Assembly: GCF_003350405.1 (NCBI RefSeq)
Contig: NZ_QQAW01000008.1
Location: forward strand, 98,774-162,773
DNA: 64,000 nucleotides
Direction of reading: 5' to 3'
DNA from: Gluconacetobacter liquefaciens
GTDB taxonomy: Bacteria > Pseudomonadota > Alphaproteobacteria > Acetobacterales > Acetobacteraceae
Part shown: positions 8,633 to 17,911 of the stretch, piece after piece
Layout of the letters: each line of letters begins with the position of its first letter
Position numbering within the stretch: position 1 is the stretch's first letter
The notes under the pieces: generated by a model
Databases searched by the model: none
Told to the model about the DNA's origin: nothing
The model's input: the letters and a program-made list of their open reading frames with translations, nothing else
Position numbers and translations under genes: made by a program

Positions 8633-8777
8633 AACAGAACGACCCGTACAAAGGCGCCGCCATCGCAATGACGCCCTGGCGAACACGCGTACCCAAAAAA
8701 CAAGAAACAAGAAAAAACAAGGTCACCGGAAAAAAGGTGACCACACCCCGGACATCTCAAAGAACAGGAAAACTGTC

Positions 8778-10232
8778 GTGTCCATATCATCCTTTCTTTC
8801 CCATAGCGGGAACAGGAAGATGCCCCTCGCCGTCGCGAGCCTCTTCCTTGCCGTCGGTCCTGGTCCGCTCTCGGCGGCGACAGCGCCGCCTTACACGGGC
8901 CTGACCTCCCCCAGCGGGCCATCCGTCTTTCTCGACAGCCCGACGGCGTACGACAACACGCCCTTCACGCCCAATACCGAACATGCCTACAGCGCCTGGA
9001 ACAAGCTGCGCGGCAGCCTGGCCAATAAAGGCATTGGCCTGGGCGTCGATTATATCGGCGAGAGCGGAATCATCCTGAATGGCGGCCGCACCGACGTCAG
9101 CGGTTCGGCCGGCTACACGCATCAGATCGCGGTCCAGGTCAACCTGAACTGGCAGAAGCTGGTCGGCTGGAAAGGGTTCAACACCCATTTCGCCTTCGTC
9201 AACCGCGCCGGCCACAATCTCTCGACCGATGCCGGCGACCGCTCGGTGGTCAACGTGCAGGAAATCTACGGCGGCGGCGGCAATGTCATCGTCCATCTCG
9301 TATCCGCTTACGGCACGCAGGATTTCCTGAACCAGCGCCTGCAACTCGCGCTGGGCTACATGTCGGTGAATCTCGATTTCTCGACCTCGCCGCTCTATTG
9401 CACGTTCATGAACAATGCCATATGCGGCAACCCGAAAACCGAAACCAAGGGCTCGATCGGCTTCTCGAACACGCCCAACGGCGTCCTGGGCGGCCGGCTG
9501 CGGTTCTGGCCCCTGCATGGCCTGTATGTGCAGGGCGGCGCCTATGGCGTCAATTCCGGCCTGGGCCAGCCAAAATACACCCGCACCGGGTTCGAGTTCG
9601 ATACCAGCGCCTATACGGGCGTGTATGTTCCATTTGAAATCGGGGCTATTCCCGTTTTCGGCCCCCACGCGCTGGTCGGCCATTACAAGATCGCCGCCGC
9701 CTACGATTCCTCGCCCTATCCCTCGTACTACACGGATATCAACGGCAACCCCATCCCCCTGACCGGCCTGCCCGCCCGCACCGGTCGCGGCAAGATTCAG
9801 GTCTGGACCACGATGGACCAGATGCTCTTCCGCCACGGCCGCGGCATCTACGAGGGCCTCTATGTCATGGCGGGCTATATCCACAACACCCCGCGCGCCT
9901 CGCCCTACGAGCATCAATATTATCTCGGCCTGTCGGATCGCGGTATGATTCCGGGGCGGCCGAACGACGTGGTCGGCATCATGGTCAACCACGTCACCGC
10001 CAGTTCCACGCTCGTCGCGGCCCAGAAACTCTATTACAGGCGCGGAAAGAAACTGCCCGCCAACGCGCTTACGCCCCAAAGCTCCGCCACGGTGGTCGAA
10101 GCCACCTACAACATCCATATCCGCCAGGGCGTCTGGGTCCAGCCGGACTTCCAGTACGTCATCAACCCCAACCTCGAACGGAAGGTCAAAAACCTCAGCG
10201 TCCTCGGCCTGCGCCTGCGCGTCATCTTCTGA
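8778..10232 (+). CDS. OprB-family carbohydrate-selective porin
   Basis: A 484-residue outer-membrane protein reading from a GTG at 8778; an ATG at 8820 with AGGAAG close upstream is an alternative giving 470 residues. The signal peptide reads PLAVASLFLAVGPGPLSAA. The mature part is rich in alternating aromatic/glycine strands, with OprB features: WNKLRGSLANKGIGLGVDYIGE near the N-terminus, RLQLALGYMSVNLDF, GVNSGLGQPKY, and the closing VQPDFQYVINP...LGLRLRVIF ending in Phe. Family role: diffusion of sugars and polyols across the outer membrane. A convergent LacI gene follows. Confidence 0.9.
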   Translation: MSISSFLSHSGNRKMPLAVASLFLAVGPGPLSAATAPPYTGLTSPSGPSVFLDSPTAYDNTPFTPNTEHAYSAWNKLRGSLANKGIGLGVDYIGESGIILNGGRTDVSGSAGYTHQIAVQVNLNWQKLVGWKGFNTHFAFVNRAGHNLSTDAGDRSVVNVQEIYGGGGNVIVHLVSAYGTQDFLNQRLQLALGYMSVNLDFSTSPLYCTFMNNAICGNPKTETKGSIGFSNTPNGVLGGRLRFWPLHGLYVQGGAYGVNSGLGQPKYTRTGFEFDTSAYTGVYVPFEIGAIPVFGPHALVGHYKIAAAYDSSPYPSYYTDINGNPIPLTGLPARTGRGKIQVWTTMDQMLFRHGRGIYEGLYVMAGYIHNTPRASPYEHQYYLGLSDRGMIPGRPNDVVGIMVNHVTASSTLVAAQKLYYRRGKKLPANALTPQSSATVVEATYNIHIRQGVWVQPDFQYVINPNLERKVKNLSVLGLRLRVIF

Positions 10233-10242
10233 AATGGAGGCA

Positions 10243-10263
10243 GCGTTCCGGACACCGGAACGC
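10243..10263. terminator. hairpin in the convergent gap between the porin and lacI-type genes
   Basis: GCGTTCCGG and CCGGAACGC pair perfectly around a three-base loop. The hairpin fills the 38-bp gap between two converging stops and could terminate both. No T-run is seen. Confidence 0.6.
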
Positions 10264-10270
10264 ACGCCCG

Positions 10271-11302
10271 TCACCCGCCAGTCCAGCAGGCCGCCGTCGA
10301 TCGGCGAATCCGCAATTCCGGATCTACCGTGCAGACGGAAGAAACATCCTGGGCAATGGCATCCAGAAGAACATGCGCGGCCTGAAGACCCAGTTGATGG
10401 GCCCTCAGATCAACCGTGGTCAAAGCAGGAGAAACCAGGGCAGAAAACGGAATATCGTTGAACGACGCGACACTCAGCCTATCCGGGATCGCCATGCCCA
10501 TTTCCTGGGCGCGCTTCATGATGCCATAGGCCAGGATATCATCCGCCGCCACCACCGCCGTCACGCCGGCGGCCTCCCATAGCGCCCACGACCGGGAAAA
10601 AGCGGCTTCTCCCTGCTCGATATCGAGATACTCCGCGGGCGCCGGGGCATTGTGCAAAGCGCCGCCCGCCTGCCGGACGATTTTCCCAAGCGCCTCCCGC
10701 CGGCATGAAAACGTCGCCTTGTCGGGCAGGAAATCCAGATAACCAACGCTCCGATGCCCCAGTTCGACCAGATGCCGGCCAAGCTGATGCCCGGCGGCGG
10801 CGACATTCAACTCGATGCGCGAGACATCCATGGCGGTATAGGCGTCCAGGATGACGGTCGGACAGGTCTGGCGAAACAAATCCAGCGTCGTCTGCGGCGG
10901 GGTGGCAAGGATCAGGCCCGCGATATTATCTTCCTGCGCCGCCCGGACGATGTCGATCCCATAATCCATATCTTCCGAGGGCACATGAAGCTGGATCGTA
11001 AAGCGCGTGCCGATCACCTGAAGGATGCCCTCCAGCATCTCGCCGAAGAACGGATTCCTGATGCTCGGCACGACGACCGATATACTGGACGGCAACTGAC
11101 TGACCAGTGACCGCGCAAAGCTGTTCGGGCGATAATCGAGATCGGAAACCGCTTTCTGGATGCGCGCCTTCAGATCGCCGTTGATGCGTCCGCCATCCCG
11201 GTTCCGAACCACCAGGGACACGGCGGACACCGAACATCCTGCCAGTTTCGCAACGTCTTTCGCCGTGGCACGCCGTATCTTCAAGAAATCCTCGTAACCC
11301 AT
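10271..11302 (-). CDS. LacI-family transcriptional regulator
   Basis: A 343-residue LacI/PurR-type repressor. The N-terminal helix-turn-helix and hinge read ATAKDVAKLAGCSVSAVSLVV...LDYRPNSFARSLVSQ. The periplasmic-binding-like core follows (SISVVVPSIRNPFFGEMLEGI; AVVAADDILAYGIMKRAQEMG; RLSVASFNDIPFSALVSPALTTVD). The ATG at 11302 gives the standard family N-terminus; an upstream in-frame start at 11443 adds 47 atypical residues. It is divergent from the TonB receptor gene, where a CG-centred palindrome lies (11527-11540), so it probably controls that receptor/phosphatase unit and itself. Effector unknown, often a sugar or nucleoside in this family. Confidence 0.92.
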   Translation of the reverse strand: MGYEDFLKIRRATAKDVAKLAGCSVSAVSLVVRNRDGGRINGDLKARIQKAVSDLDYRPNSFARSLVSQLPSSISVVVPSIRNPFFGEMLEGILQVIGTRFTIQLHVPSEDMDYGIDIVRAAQEDNIAGLILATPPQTTLDLFRQTCPTVILDAYTAMDVSRIELNVAAAGHQLGRHLVELGHRSVGYLDFLPDKATFSCRREALGKIVRQAGGALHNAPAPAEYLDIEQGEAAFSRSWALWEAAGVTAVVAADDILAYGIMKRAQEMGMAIPDRLSVASFNDIPFSALVSPALTTVDLRAHQLGLQAAHVLLDAIAQDVSSVCTVDPELRIRRSTAACWTGG

Positions 11303-11622
11303 ATCGCCTGATGTCCATCGAACGGCAACCGCCGTCCGCAAGGCCGAACCACCGGGCCAACACCCCGCGCACCAGCCCCACCGCCGGACCGGTCCCCCTC
11401 CGGCGCACGCTCGAAAAACCTGACTGCCACCTGCCGGCCCCATGGTCCACCGCAGACGTGCCCGGCACCCGGTTTATGACATATTCATGATAGCCGAAAA
11501 AAATCTTGAAATGAAAATCCGCTCACGTCAAACGTGTGACGCAACACCATTTCGTTAATTTCTCCTGCGCGCGGCCACCCCTGGCCCGCCCCGCCATCCT
11601 TGCTCACAGGACGACCCGGACC
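11303..11622. promoter_or_regulatory. divergent control region of lacI-type and TonB-receptor genes
   Basis: This 320-bp gap contains no convincing gene. Its right half holds the AT-richer part (11470-11560), where the promoters probably lie, and the palindrome described separately. Confidence 0.5.
11527..11540. promoter_or_regulatory. candidate LacI-type operator
   Basis: GTCAAACGTGTGAC is a 14-bp palindrome with a single mismatched pair, centred on CG as operators of LacI-family repressors usually are. It lies about 85 bp before the TonB receptor ATG and about 225 bp before the divergent lacI-type gene. Confidence 0.45.
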
Positions 11623-14067
11623 ATGCGACGCTCTCGACGCACCCTTCTTTATTCGGCCGTATTCGCAGCGTTCGGCGCCCAGGATGGCCGGGCCGATACC
11701 GGTGCGGCGCACGCACGGGGCCACAAACCGACCCATCGCCCGGCGGCACGCCCGCACCCCCAGGCGCGACCCGCCCCGCCCGAAATGCGGACTTCGTTAC
11801 AAACCGGCCAGCAGCCCGCCGCCGCGAGCGATCCGCGACCGGCCGTTCCCGAAGCCATTCTCGTATCCGGCCGCAGCGGACGAACGCAGGAGCCCGGAGG
11901 CGGCCTGATGCGGGTGGAAAAAAGCCCCAGGGCCATCCAGACGGTCACGCGCGATTATATCGCCAAGCAGGCTCCCACCTCGAACCTGCAACAGATGCTG
12001 CGCATGCTTCCCAGCGTGAATATCGCCGATCAGGACCCGTTCGGCCTTTATGCCGGGCAGGTCAACGTGCGCGGCTTCGACCAGACGGAAGTTGGCTGGC
12101 TGCTGGACGGCGCCCCGCTGAACGACACCGGCAACGCGGCTTTCTATGCCAACGAGGCCGTCGAGGCCGAGGATCTGGAAACGGTTTCCCTGCAACCGGG
12201 CTCGGTGGACATCTCCAGCCCCGTGATCAATGCATCTGCAGGCCTCTCCAAGGCGACGATGATGAACCCGACATCAAAATTCGGCGGGCTGATCGATACG
12301 TCGTTCGGCTCCTACGACACGTTTCGCCAATATATCCGCCTGAATTCGGGCTATCTCGGACAGAGCGGCATCAAGGCCATGTTCGCCTTCAGCCACACCA
12401 AGGGCAACCAGTGGCGCGGCAGCGGACAGGCCGAGAAATATCATTACGATTTCAAGGCCGTGAAGGAATTCGACAATGGAAGCCACACCGGCCTGACCGT
12501 ATCCTACAACGATCAGATCAACAGCAATTATCTGAACCCGACATTGTCGCAATACCGGACCACCGGATACAGCACCAGTTTCCCCGCCTATTTCAGTGGT
12601 GGAAACTGGTATAAATCCAGCAACAACCCGTTCCGCAACGTCATCGCGGTCGTACCCACCCACATCCATATCACGCCGCGCCTGAGCCTCGATGACAGCC
12701 TGTATTTCTGGTACGGAACCGGCGGCGGAAGCGGGGCAATGACCGTGCCCGCCAACGCCTATATGGGCACGCAACCCGTCACGCTCGATCTCGACGGCGC
12801 CAGCAAGGCCCTGGTTCTGGGTTCATCCAATCAGACGCAATTCCGTCCGGGCAACACCCTGTCCATGACATATGACGTCGATGCCCATAATACCACCGTC
12901 GTCGGATGGTGGTACGAGTACGACAATGAATACATGAACTACACCCTCGGCAGGATGGACCAGGCGACAGGAAGGGTCTTCGACATCTGGGGGCAGAAAG
13001 ACCTGATCACCCAGACGGACGGCCAGCCCTATTCCATGCGCGATTTCCTCACCCTCACCCAGACGAACATGCTGTTCGTCGAAAACCATTCCCATTATTT
13101 CGACGATCGCCTGATCGTGGACCTAGGCTTCAAGGAAGCCATGACGACACGCCGGACATATAATTACACGCCAGGCACACGCTATAATCAGAATCTTCAC
13201 AACGCTGAACCGCTTCCCCAGATCGGCATGTCCTGGCGCTTCAATCCGCATCATCAGATATACATCTCGGGAACGACGAGCGTGAAAATGCCGTCCAACC
13301 TGTCCATTGTCGACTACTACAATACATCCGGCACACAAACGCAGTCCGGTGGCAGCAGCAGCCCCGAATATTCGATCCATGAAGAGATCGGATACCGGTA
13401 TAATGGCCGCTTCTTCGTCGGATCGATATCCTTCTTCAATTACAATCTGACCAATCGCCAACAGCAGCTCAGCTATTATCTCGGCACCACGCCCATCACC
13501 TCGACGACCAACGCCGGCGGCCAGACCACCCGCGGCGTCGATATCCAGCTCGCGATGAAACCGGTGTGGAGCCATCTGCGGCCTTACGTGACGTTCGAAT
13601 ATCTCCATTCGACGATCGACAGCGATATCAAAACGACGGGCACGCTCGACGGGCAACGGGTCACGGACTACCTGCCGACCGCCGGCAAAATCGCCGTACG
13701 CTCCCCCAAGGTCCAGGCCGGCCTCGGGCTCGACTATGACGACGGGAATTTCTGGATGTCGGGGCAGATCAAATATGTCGGAAAACAATATGCAACATTC
13801 ATGAACGACAGCGCGATACCGCAATACATCACGAACAACATAGCAATCGGGTATCGGTTGAAGACCAGCGGCGTCATCAAGTCACCGGAGATCCAGCTCA
13901 ACCTGCAGAACCTGACCGGCGCAAAGTTCAGAAGCGGCATCTACGGCATTGCCAACGCTCTCCAGACGACGCGCGGCGTGTATGGCAGCACGATCGCCGG
14001 CTCTCAGCCCAGCTACTATCTGCAGACGCCCTTCTCCGCCATGGTGACCATATCGGCAGGATTCTGA
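11623..14067 (+). CDS. TonB-dependent outer-membrane receptor (paralogue 1)
   Basis: An 814-residue receptor. The ATG at 11623 opens a signal peptide (MRRSRRTLLYSAVFAAFGAQ); an earlier GTG at 11536 is less likely. A Pro/Ala/His-rich linker precedes the plug domain (ILVSGRSGRTQEPG...SPRAIQTVTRDYIAKQAP; MLPSVNIADQDPFGLYAGQVNVRGFDQTEVGWLLDG). The beta-barrel ends in AMVTISAGF. There is no STN domain, so no FecIR signalling. It shares its plug pattern with the receptors at 29483-31933 and 49805-52255, so the three are paralogues. The phosphatase gene starts five bases after its stop, suggesting joint import and processing of a phosphorylated compound. Confidence 0.93.
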   Translation: MRRSRRTLLYSAVFAAFGAQDGRADTGAAHARGHKPTHRPAARPHPQARPAPPEMRTSLQTGQQPAAASDPRPAVPEAILVSGRSGRTQEPGGGLMRVEKSPRAIQTVTRDYIAKQAPTSNLQQMLRMLPSVNIADQDPFGLYAGQVNVRGFDQTEVGWLLDGAPLNDTGNAAFYANEAVEAEDLETVSLQPGSVDISSPVINASAGLSKATMMNPTSKFGGLIDTSFGSYDTFRQYIRLNSGYLGQSGIKAMFAFSHTKGNQWRGSGQAEKYHYDFKAVKEFDNGSHTGLTVSYNDQINSNYLNPTLSQYRTTGYSTSFPAYFSGGNWYKSSNNPFRNVIAVVPTHIHITPRLSLDDSLYFWYGTGGGSGAMTVPANAYMGTQPVTLDLDGASKALVLGSSNQTQFRPGNTLSMTYDVDAHNTTVVGWWYEYDNEYMNYTLGRMDQATGRVFDIWGQKDLITQTDGQPYSMRDFLTLTQTNMLFVENHSHYFDDRLIVDLGFKEAMTTRRTYNYTPGTRYNQNLHNAEPLPQIGMSWRFNPHHQIYISGTTSVKMPSNLSIVDYYNTSGTQTQSGGSSSPEYSIHEEIGYRYNGRFFVGSISFFNYNLTNRQQQLSYYLGTTPITSTTNAGGQTTRGVDIQLAMKPVWSHLRPYVTFEYLHSTIDSDIKTTGTLDGQRVTDYLPTAGKIAVRSPKVQAGLGLDYDDGNFWMSGQIKYVGKQYATFMNDSAIPQYITNNIAIGYRLKTSGVIKSPEIQLNLQNLTGAKFRSGIYGIANALQTTRGVYGSTIAGSQPSYYLQTPFSAMVTISAGF

Positions 14068-14072
14068 AAACC

Positions 14073-15620
14073 ATGCTCTTTCGCCCGAAGCACGGCCTGA
14101 GCCGCAGGACATTCTCCAAGATTCTCCTCTCTTCTCCGGCTATTTCCTGTAACATTGCCCGCGCGCAGGGTCATGTCGCGGCGTCATTCCCATTCTCCGT
14201 CGCGTCGGGCGACCCTCTCTCCGATCGTGTCATCCTGTGGACCAGGCTGGCCCGTTCCGCCATCGACCCCGAGCCGCTTTCCCGGACGGCGCTCGCCGTC
14301 AGGTGGCTGGTCGCCGAAGATGCGGCGCTGGCATGGCCCGTGCGCTCCGGGATGGCGCACGCCAGCCCGGATGCCGGCTTCAGCGTCCATGTCGACGTCA
14401 CCGGGCTTCTTCCCGACCGCGTCTATTATTATGCATTCTTCTTCAATGGAGAGCGCAGCCCCGTGGGGCGCACCAGAACGCTGCCCGCGGCCGGGGCCAT
14501 TCTGTCCGATGCCCGGTTCGCCGTCGTCAGCTGCCAGAACTGGGAAAATGGATATTTCGACGCCTACAGGGACATCGTCGATCAGGATCTGCAATTCGTC
14601 CTGCATCTTGGCGATTACATCTATGACGTGACCAGGGGCGGCGGCGTCCGCCAGCACGACCGCACGGCGCTGCCGATGACGCTCGACGACTACCGGGCAC
14701 GCCACGCCCTCTACCGCACCGACCCGGCGCTGCTCGCCGCGCATGAGGCGCATCCCTTCATCCTGCTCCCCGACAATCACGACGCCCTGGAAAGTGCCGC
14801 GCGTACCCCCCAGGAGAATCAGCGGCGTGCCGCTGCCTATCAGGCATGGTATGAATTCCTCCCGGTCAGGGCCGCCTACCGTCGCGACACGGGCAGGATG
14901 CAGATTCACCGGGGCGTCGCACTCGGCTCCCTCGCGCGTCTCAACCTGCTCGACACCCGCCAGTATCGCGACGTCGAAACCATATGCCAGCACGAATCCG
15001 ATGGAAATTTCGCCTATGGCGTCTACGAACGAGCATGCTCCGACCTATCCGCCGATCCCGCGCGCAGCATGCTCGGGCAGGAGCAGGAGGCATGGCTGAC
15101 CGGGCATCTGCGCACGACGACCGCCCGCTGGAACATCCTTGTCTCGACGGTAATGATGTCGCCCCTGCACATGAGCCATGCCGGTGAGCCTTACCGTTAT
15201 CTCGGCAGTTGGGACGGCTACGGCGAGAACAGGAAAAGAATTCTCGACACGATCCAAGCCAGCGGAACGCCCAATCCGCTCTGTCTTTCGGGCGACCTGC
15301 ATTCCAACCTGATCGCGCAGGTCGTGCGCAATCCCGGCGACGGGCCCGATTCAGGCATTCTGCCGGAATTTCTCGGCACATCGATCAGCTCGCTCTGGCC
15401 CGCTCCGCTGGCCGCGCCCATCGTGCAGGCTCTTCCGAAGAACCCTCACATTCTTCACTACGATTACCAGCACAGGGGATATCTTCTGGTCGGCATGACG
15501 CCCCGCCGGTTGACAGTCACGACCCGCCTCATGTCCTTCGTCGACCGCAGCGGCGGCAAGACATATACCGGCCAGACCTTCGCCCTGGTCAACGGCGATC
15601 GGACGATCCACACCCTGTAG
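14073..15620 (+). CDS. Tat-exported PhoD-like alkaline phosphatase/phosphodiesterase
   Basis: A 515-residue protein. A twin-arginine signal, SRRTFSK at residues 10-16, predicts folded export to the periplasm. An N-terminal PhoD domain (FPFSVASGDPLSDRVILWTRL) leads to the metallophosphatase core: FAVVSCQNWENGYFDAYRDI with the conserved Cys, FVLHLGDYIYDVT with metal-ligand Asp and Tyr, PDNHDALES, and LCLSGDLHSNLIAQV. In PhoD proteins the third motif is usually DDHE; here it is DNHD, closer to the generic GNHD/E metallophosphoesterase motif. Spacing of five bases to the receptor stop indicates co-transcription. It likely releases phosphate from an imported or periplasmic ester. Confidence 0.88.
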   Translation: MLFRPKHGLSRRTFSKILLSSPAISCNIARAQGHVAASFPFSVASGDPLSDRVILWTRLARSAIDPEPLSRTALAVRWLVAEDAALAWPVRSGMAHASPDAGFSVHVDVTGLLPDRVYYYAFFFNGERSPVGRTRTLPAAGAILSDARFAVVSCQNWENGYFDAYRDIVDQDLQFVLHLGDYIYDVTRGGGVRQHDRTALPMTLDDYRARHALYRTDPALLAAHEAHPFILLPDNHDALESAARTPQENQRRAAAYQAWYEFLPVRAAYRRDTGRMQIHRGVALGSLARLNLLDTRQYRDVETICQHESDGNFAYGVYERACSDLSADPARSMLGQEQEAWLTGHLRTTTARWNILVSTVMMSPLHMSHAGEPYRYLGSWDGYGENRKRILDTIQASGTPNPLCLSGDLHSNLIAQVVRNPGDGPDSGILPEFLGTSISSLWPAPLAAPIVQALPKNPHILHYDYQHRGYLLVGMTPRRLTVTTRLMSFVDRSGGKTYTGQTFALVNGDRTIHTL

Positions 15621-15643
15621 GTCGCGACCGTCTCATTGCATGG

Positions 15644-15895
15644 TTGCAAGCCGGGCAGGAAACGCCGATCCTCGGGCGCATGTGGAGCGAACCCTATCTG
15701 GAAACCTGCTGCCGGTCGGCGCTGCACCGGCTGATGCTCAGCGGCGCGGCCGGCCGCCCGCCGGGCATGAAGGATCAGCCATGCCTGGAACGGCTGGAGC
15801 GGATGGGCCTGGCCAGCCAGGACGCCAACGGCCGCTACCACCCCACGCCGCAGGGCGCGGCCCGGCATGAATCGGAAATCCTGTCGCCTTCATGA
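15644..15895 (+). CDS. small uncharacterised protein upstream of S24-like regulator
   Basis: An open frame of about 71-83 residues: TTG at 15644 or ATG at 15680; the frame is open into the phosphatase gene, so the start is uncertain. It reads WSEPYLETCCRSALHRLMLS then LERLERMGLASQDANGRYHPTPQGAARHE. The second half looks like a small winged-helix-style module of the kind that ends in a wing before a TPxGxxR segment. Its stop overlaps the ATG of the next regulator (ATGA), so the two are coupled, which supports that it is real. Function unknown. Confidence 0.6.
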   Translation: MQAGQETPILGRMWSEPYLETCCRSALHRLMLSGAAGRPPGMKDQPCLERLERMGLASQDANGRYHPTPQGAARHESEILSPS

Positions 15896-16548
15896 TCCGG
15901 CATGACGATCTGTGGCGCGCGCTGGACACGCTGGCCGCCGAACGCGGCCTCACGCCCTCCGGCCTGGCCCGCGCGGCGGGGCTGGACCCGACCAGCTTCA
16001 ATCCCTCCAAACGCACCACCGCCGCCGGCCGCCCCCGCTGGCCCGGCACCGAAAGCCTGGCCCGCGTGCTGGACGTCACCGGCCTGAGCCTGGAGGCATT
16101 CGCCCGCCTCGCAGCCGGCCAACATCCCCTCTCCCCCGCACCCCGCGCCACGGCCCGGTCGCGCCTCCGCCTGTCCCCCTTCTCCCATCTCGAACACCCC
16201 GGCATGTTCGACGGCACCGGCCTGCCCAGCGGCCGCCACTGGGACCAGTGGGACGTGCCCGGCACCGCCGAGGCCGATTTCTATGCCGTGTCGCTGGATA
16301 CCGCCCTGTTCGAACCCGTCTTCCGCGCCGGCACCATCCTGATGGTCGCCCCCGGCATCCCGATCCGCCGGCAGGACCGCGTGCTGGTCCTGCGCCCTGA
16401 TGGCGCCCTGTGCGCGGTAGTGCTCGACGCCCGCGCCGGCGCGACATCCGGCCCCCTGCTGGCCATGATCGGCGCCTCGGCCGGCGGCGGCCCGTTCGAG
16501 GCAGACCCCGCCGACCACCTGCACCGCATCATGATGGCCTTCCTGTAG
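15892..16548 (+). CDS. helix-turn-helix regulator with S24/LexA-like C-terminal domain
   Basis: A 218-residue protein. The N-terminal XRE-like helix-turn-helix reads LAAERGLTPSGLARAAGLDPTSFNPSKRTT...WPGTESLARVLDVTGLSLEAFARL. The C-terminal half resembles a peptidase S24 fold (ADFYAVSLDTALFEPVFRAGTILMVAP then RQDRVLVLRPDG). The usual nucleophile motif G-D-S-M is replaced by L-D-T-A, so self-cleavage is doubtful; it may act as a non-cleaving sensor. The 3' end overlaps the convergent histidine-kinase gene by 20 bases. Confidence 0.8.
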   Translation: MIRHDDLWRALDTLAAERGLTPSGLARAAGLDPTSFNPSKRTTAAGRPRWPGTESLARVLDVTGLSLEAFARLAAGQHPLSPAPRATARSRLRLSPFSHLEHPGMFDGTGLPSGRHWDQWDVPGTAEADFYAVSLDTALFEPVFRAGTILMVAPGIPIRRQDRVLVLRPDGALCAVVLDARAGATSGPLLAMIGASAGGGPFEADPADHLHRIMMAFL

Positions 16549-17911
16549 CCTCCACGCCGGGCAGCGCGCGCACCGCCTCGCACCCCGCCAGCACCACCCG
16601 CGCCCGAAACCCCCGATCCGTCCCCGGCAGCGGCGAGGCAATCTCCAGCCGCGCGCCCATCTGCCCGGCAATGCTGGCGGCAATCGCCAGCCCCAGCCCG
16701 CTGCCGTCGGCGGCGCTCCCGCCGCGCACGAAGGGCTCTGTCAGCCCCGGCAGGATCGCTTCCGGCAAAGCACTGCAATCATTGACGATATCCACCACCC
16801 CATTCCGCGAAACCGTCACCGCGATCACGGCATCAGGCGTGCCATGATGGGCCGCATTCTCGATCAGGTTCCGAAACAGGATGCCCGCCGCGTCGATATC
16901 CCCGCGCGCGAAGAGCGCCTCCATCCCGTCGCAATCCACCGTGACGACGGGAAAGACCGGCGGCATGTCGGCAAATTCCTCCGCGAGGATCTGCAACACC
17001 GCAATCAGGTCGAACCGGTCGTCCCCCATCGCCGCTCCCGACGACGCGCGCGACAATTGCAGCAATTTCTCCGTCATCCGCCCCAGCCGGCGGATCTGCC
17101 CGATCATGGCCGCCACCCGCCCCGGCGCCTCGGGTTCATGCAACTGCTCGCGCAGCATCTGCGCCTGCGCCAGCAGCGCGCCGATCGGGTTGCGCAGTTC
17201 ATGCGCCGCATTGGCCGCAAAGGCCCGTTCGGATGAAAGCGCCTTTTTCAGCCGGTCCAGCAGAAGATTCACCGCCATATGGATGGCCGCCAGTTCCTCG
17301 GGCAGGTCCAGCGCGGGAATCGGCGTCAGATTCCCGCCCCCGCGCGCGCGAATTTCCGCCTGCAACGCCGTCAGCGGCCGCAACGCCCGCCGCACGACCC
17401 AACGCACCAGCAGCCACACCGCCGGCAGAAACACGATCATCGGCAGGATCGAGATCAGCGTCGCCCGCCGCACCGCCTCGCGCCGATGAAAGGTCGGCTC
17501 TCCGACCAGAATATAATGCCCGCCATCCTGTGCCTTGACGACATAGACGCGAAAGCGCGGCCGATCGTAAAACCCGCCCCGCACCACCGGCACGAAGGTT
17601 TCGACGGGCGCGTTCTGCGAACGCAACAGCAATGTCCCGTCCGGCATCGCGATCTGATAGGCCAGCGTGCGCGGCCCCACTTCCGGCAGCAGCGCGACCG
17701 TCCCCCCGGCGGGGCGCACGGCGTGGGCCGCAATCACGAATTCAAGCCGCTCGGCTACTTCCTGCAACGAATTATCCAGCCGCTCCGTCACCTCGTAGCG
17801 CGTAAACCCCGCCACCAGCACACTCAGCAGCGCCAGACAGCCCACCACCACCACCAGCACCCCGGCCATGATCCGGGTGGCCAGGCTCCATCGCCCGTCG
17901 CCGCGCCTCAT
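16529..17911 (-). CDS. sensor histidine kinase of a two-component system
   Basis: A 460-residue membrane kinase. Transmembrane helix 1 spans about residues 14-36 and helix 2 about 151-173, flanking a periplasmic sensor of roughly 115 residues. A HAMP-like linker precedes the dimerisation domain with the phosphorylated His237 in FAANAAHELRNPIGA. ATP-binding boxes follow: NLIENAAHH (N box) and SAADGSGLGLAIAASIAGQMG (G2). It resembles QseC/TctE-like kinases. Its start overlaps the response-regulator stop by four bases. Position directly downstream of the metal efflux genes suggests metal sensing; the periplasmic domain shows no obvious His/Cys cluster, so this is inferred from location only. Confidence 0.92.
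   Translation of the reverse strand: MRRGDGRWSLATRIMAGVLVVVVGCLALLSVLVAGFTRYEVTERLDNSLQEVAERLEFVIAAHAVRPAGGTVALLPEVGPRTLAYQIAMPDGTLLLRSQNAPVETFVPVVRGGFYDRPRFRVYVVKAQDGGHYILVGEPTFHRREAVRRATLISILPMIVFLPAVWLLVRWVVRRALRPLTALQAEIRARGGGNLTPIPALDLPEELAAIHMAVNLLLDRLKKALSSERAFAANAAHELRNPIGALLAQAQMLREQLHEPEAPGRVAAMIGQIRRLGRMTEKLLQLSRASSGAAMGDDRFDLIAVLQILAEEFADMPPVFPVVTVDCDGMEALFARGDIDAAGILFRNLIENAAHHGTPDAVIAVTVSRNGVVDIVNDCSALPEAILPGLTEPFVRGGSAADGSGLGLAIAASIAGQMGARLEIASPLPGTDRGFRARVVLAGCEAVRALPGVEATGRPS

Noticed and set aside
8787..10274. Minus-strand frame of 495 codons opposite the porin
   Set aside because: The plus strand has a signal peptide and the full OprB pattern; the antisense frame matches nothing recognisable.
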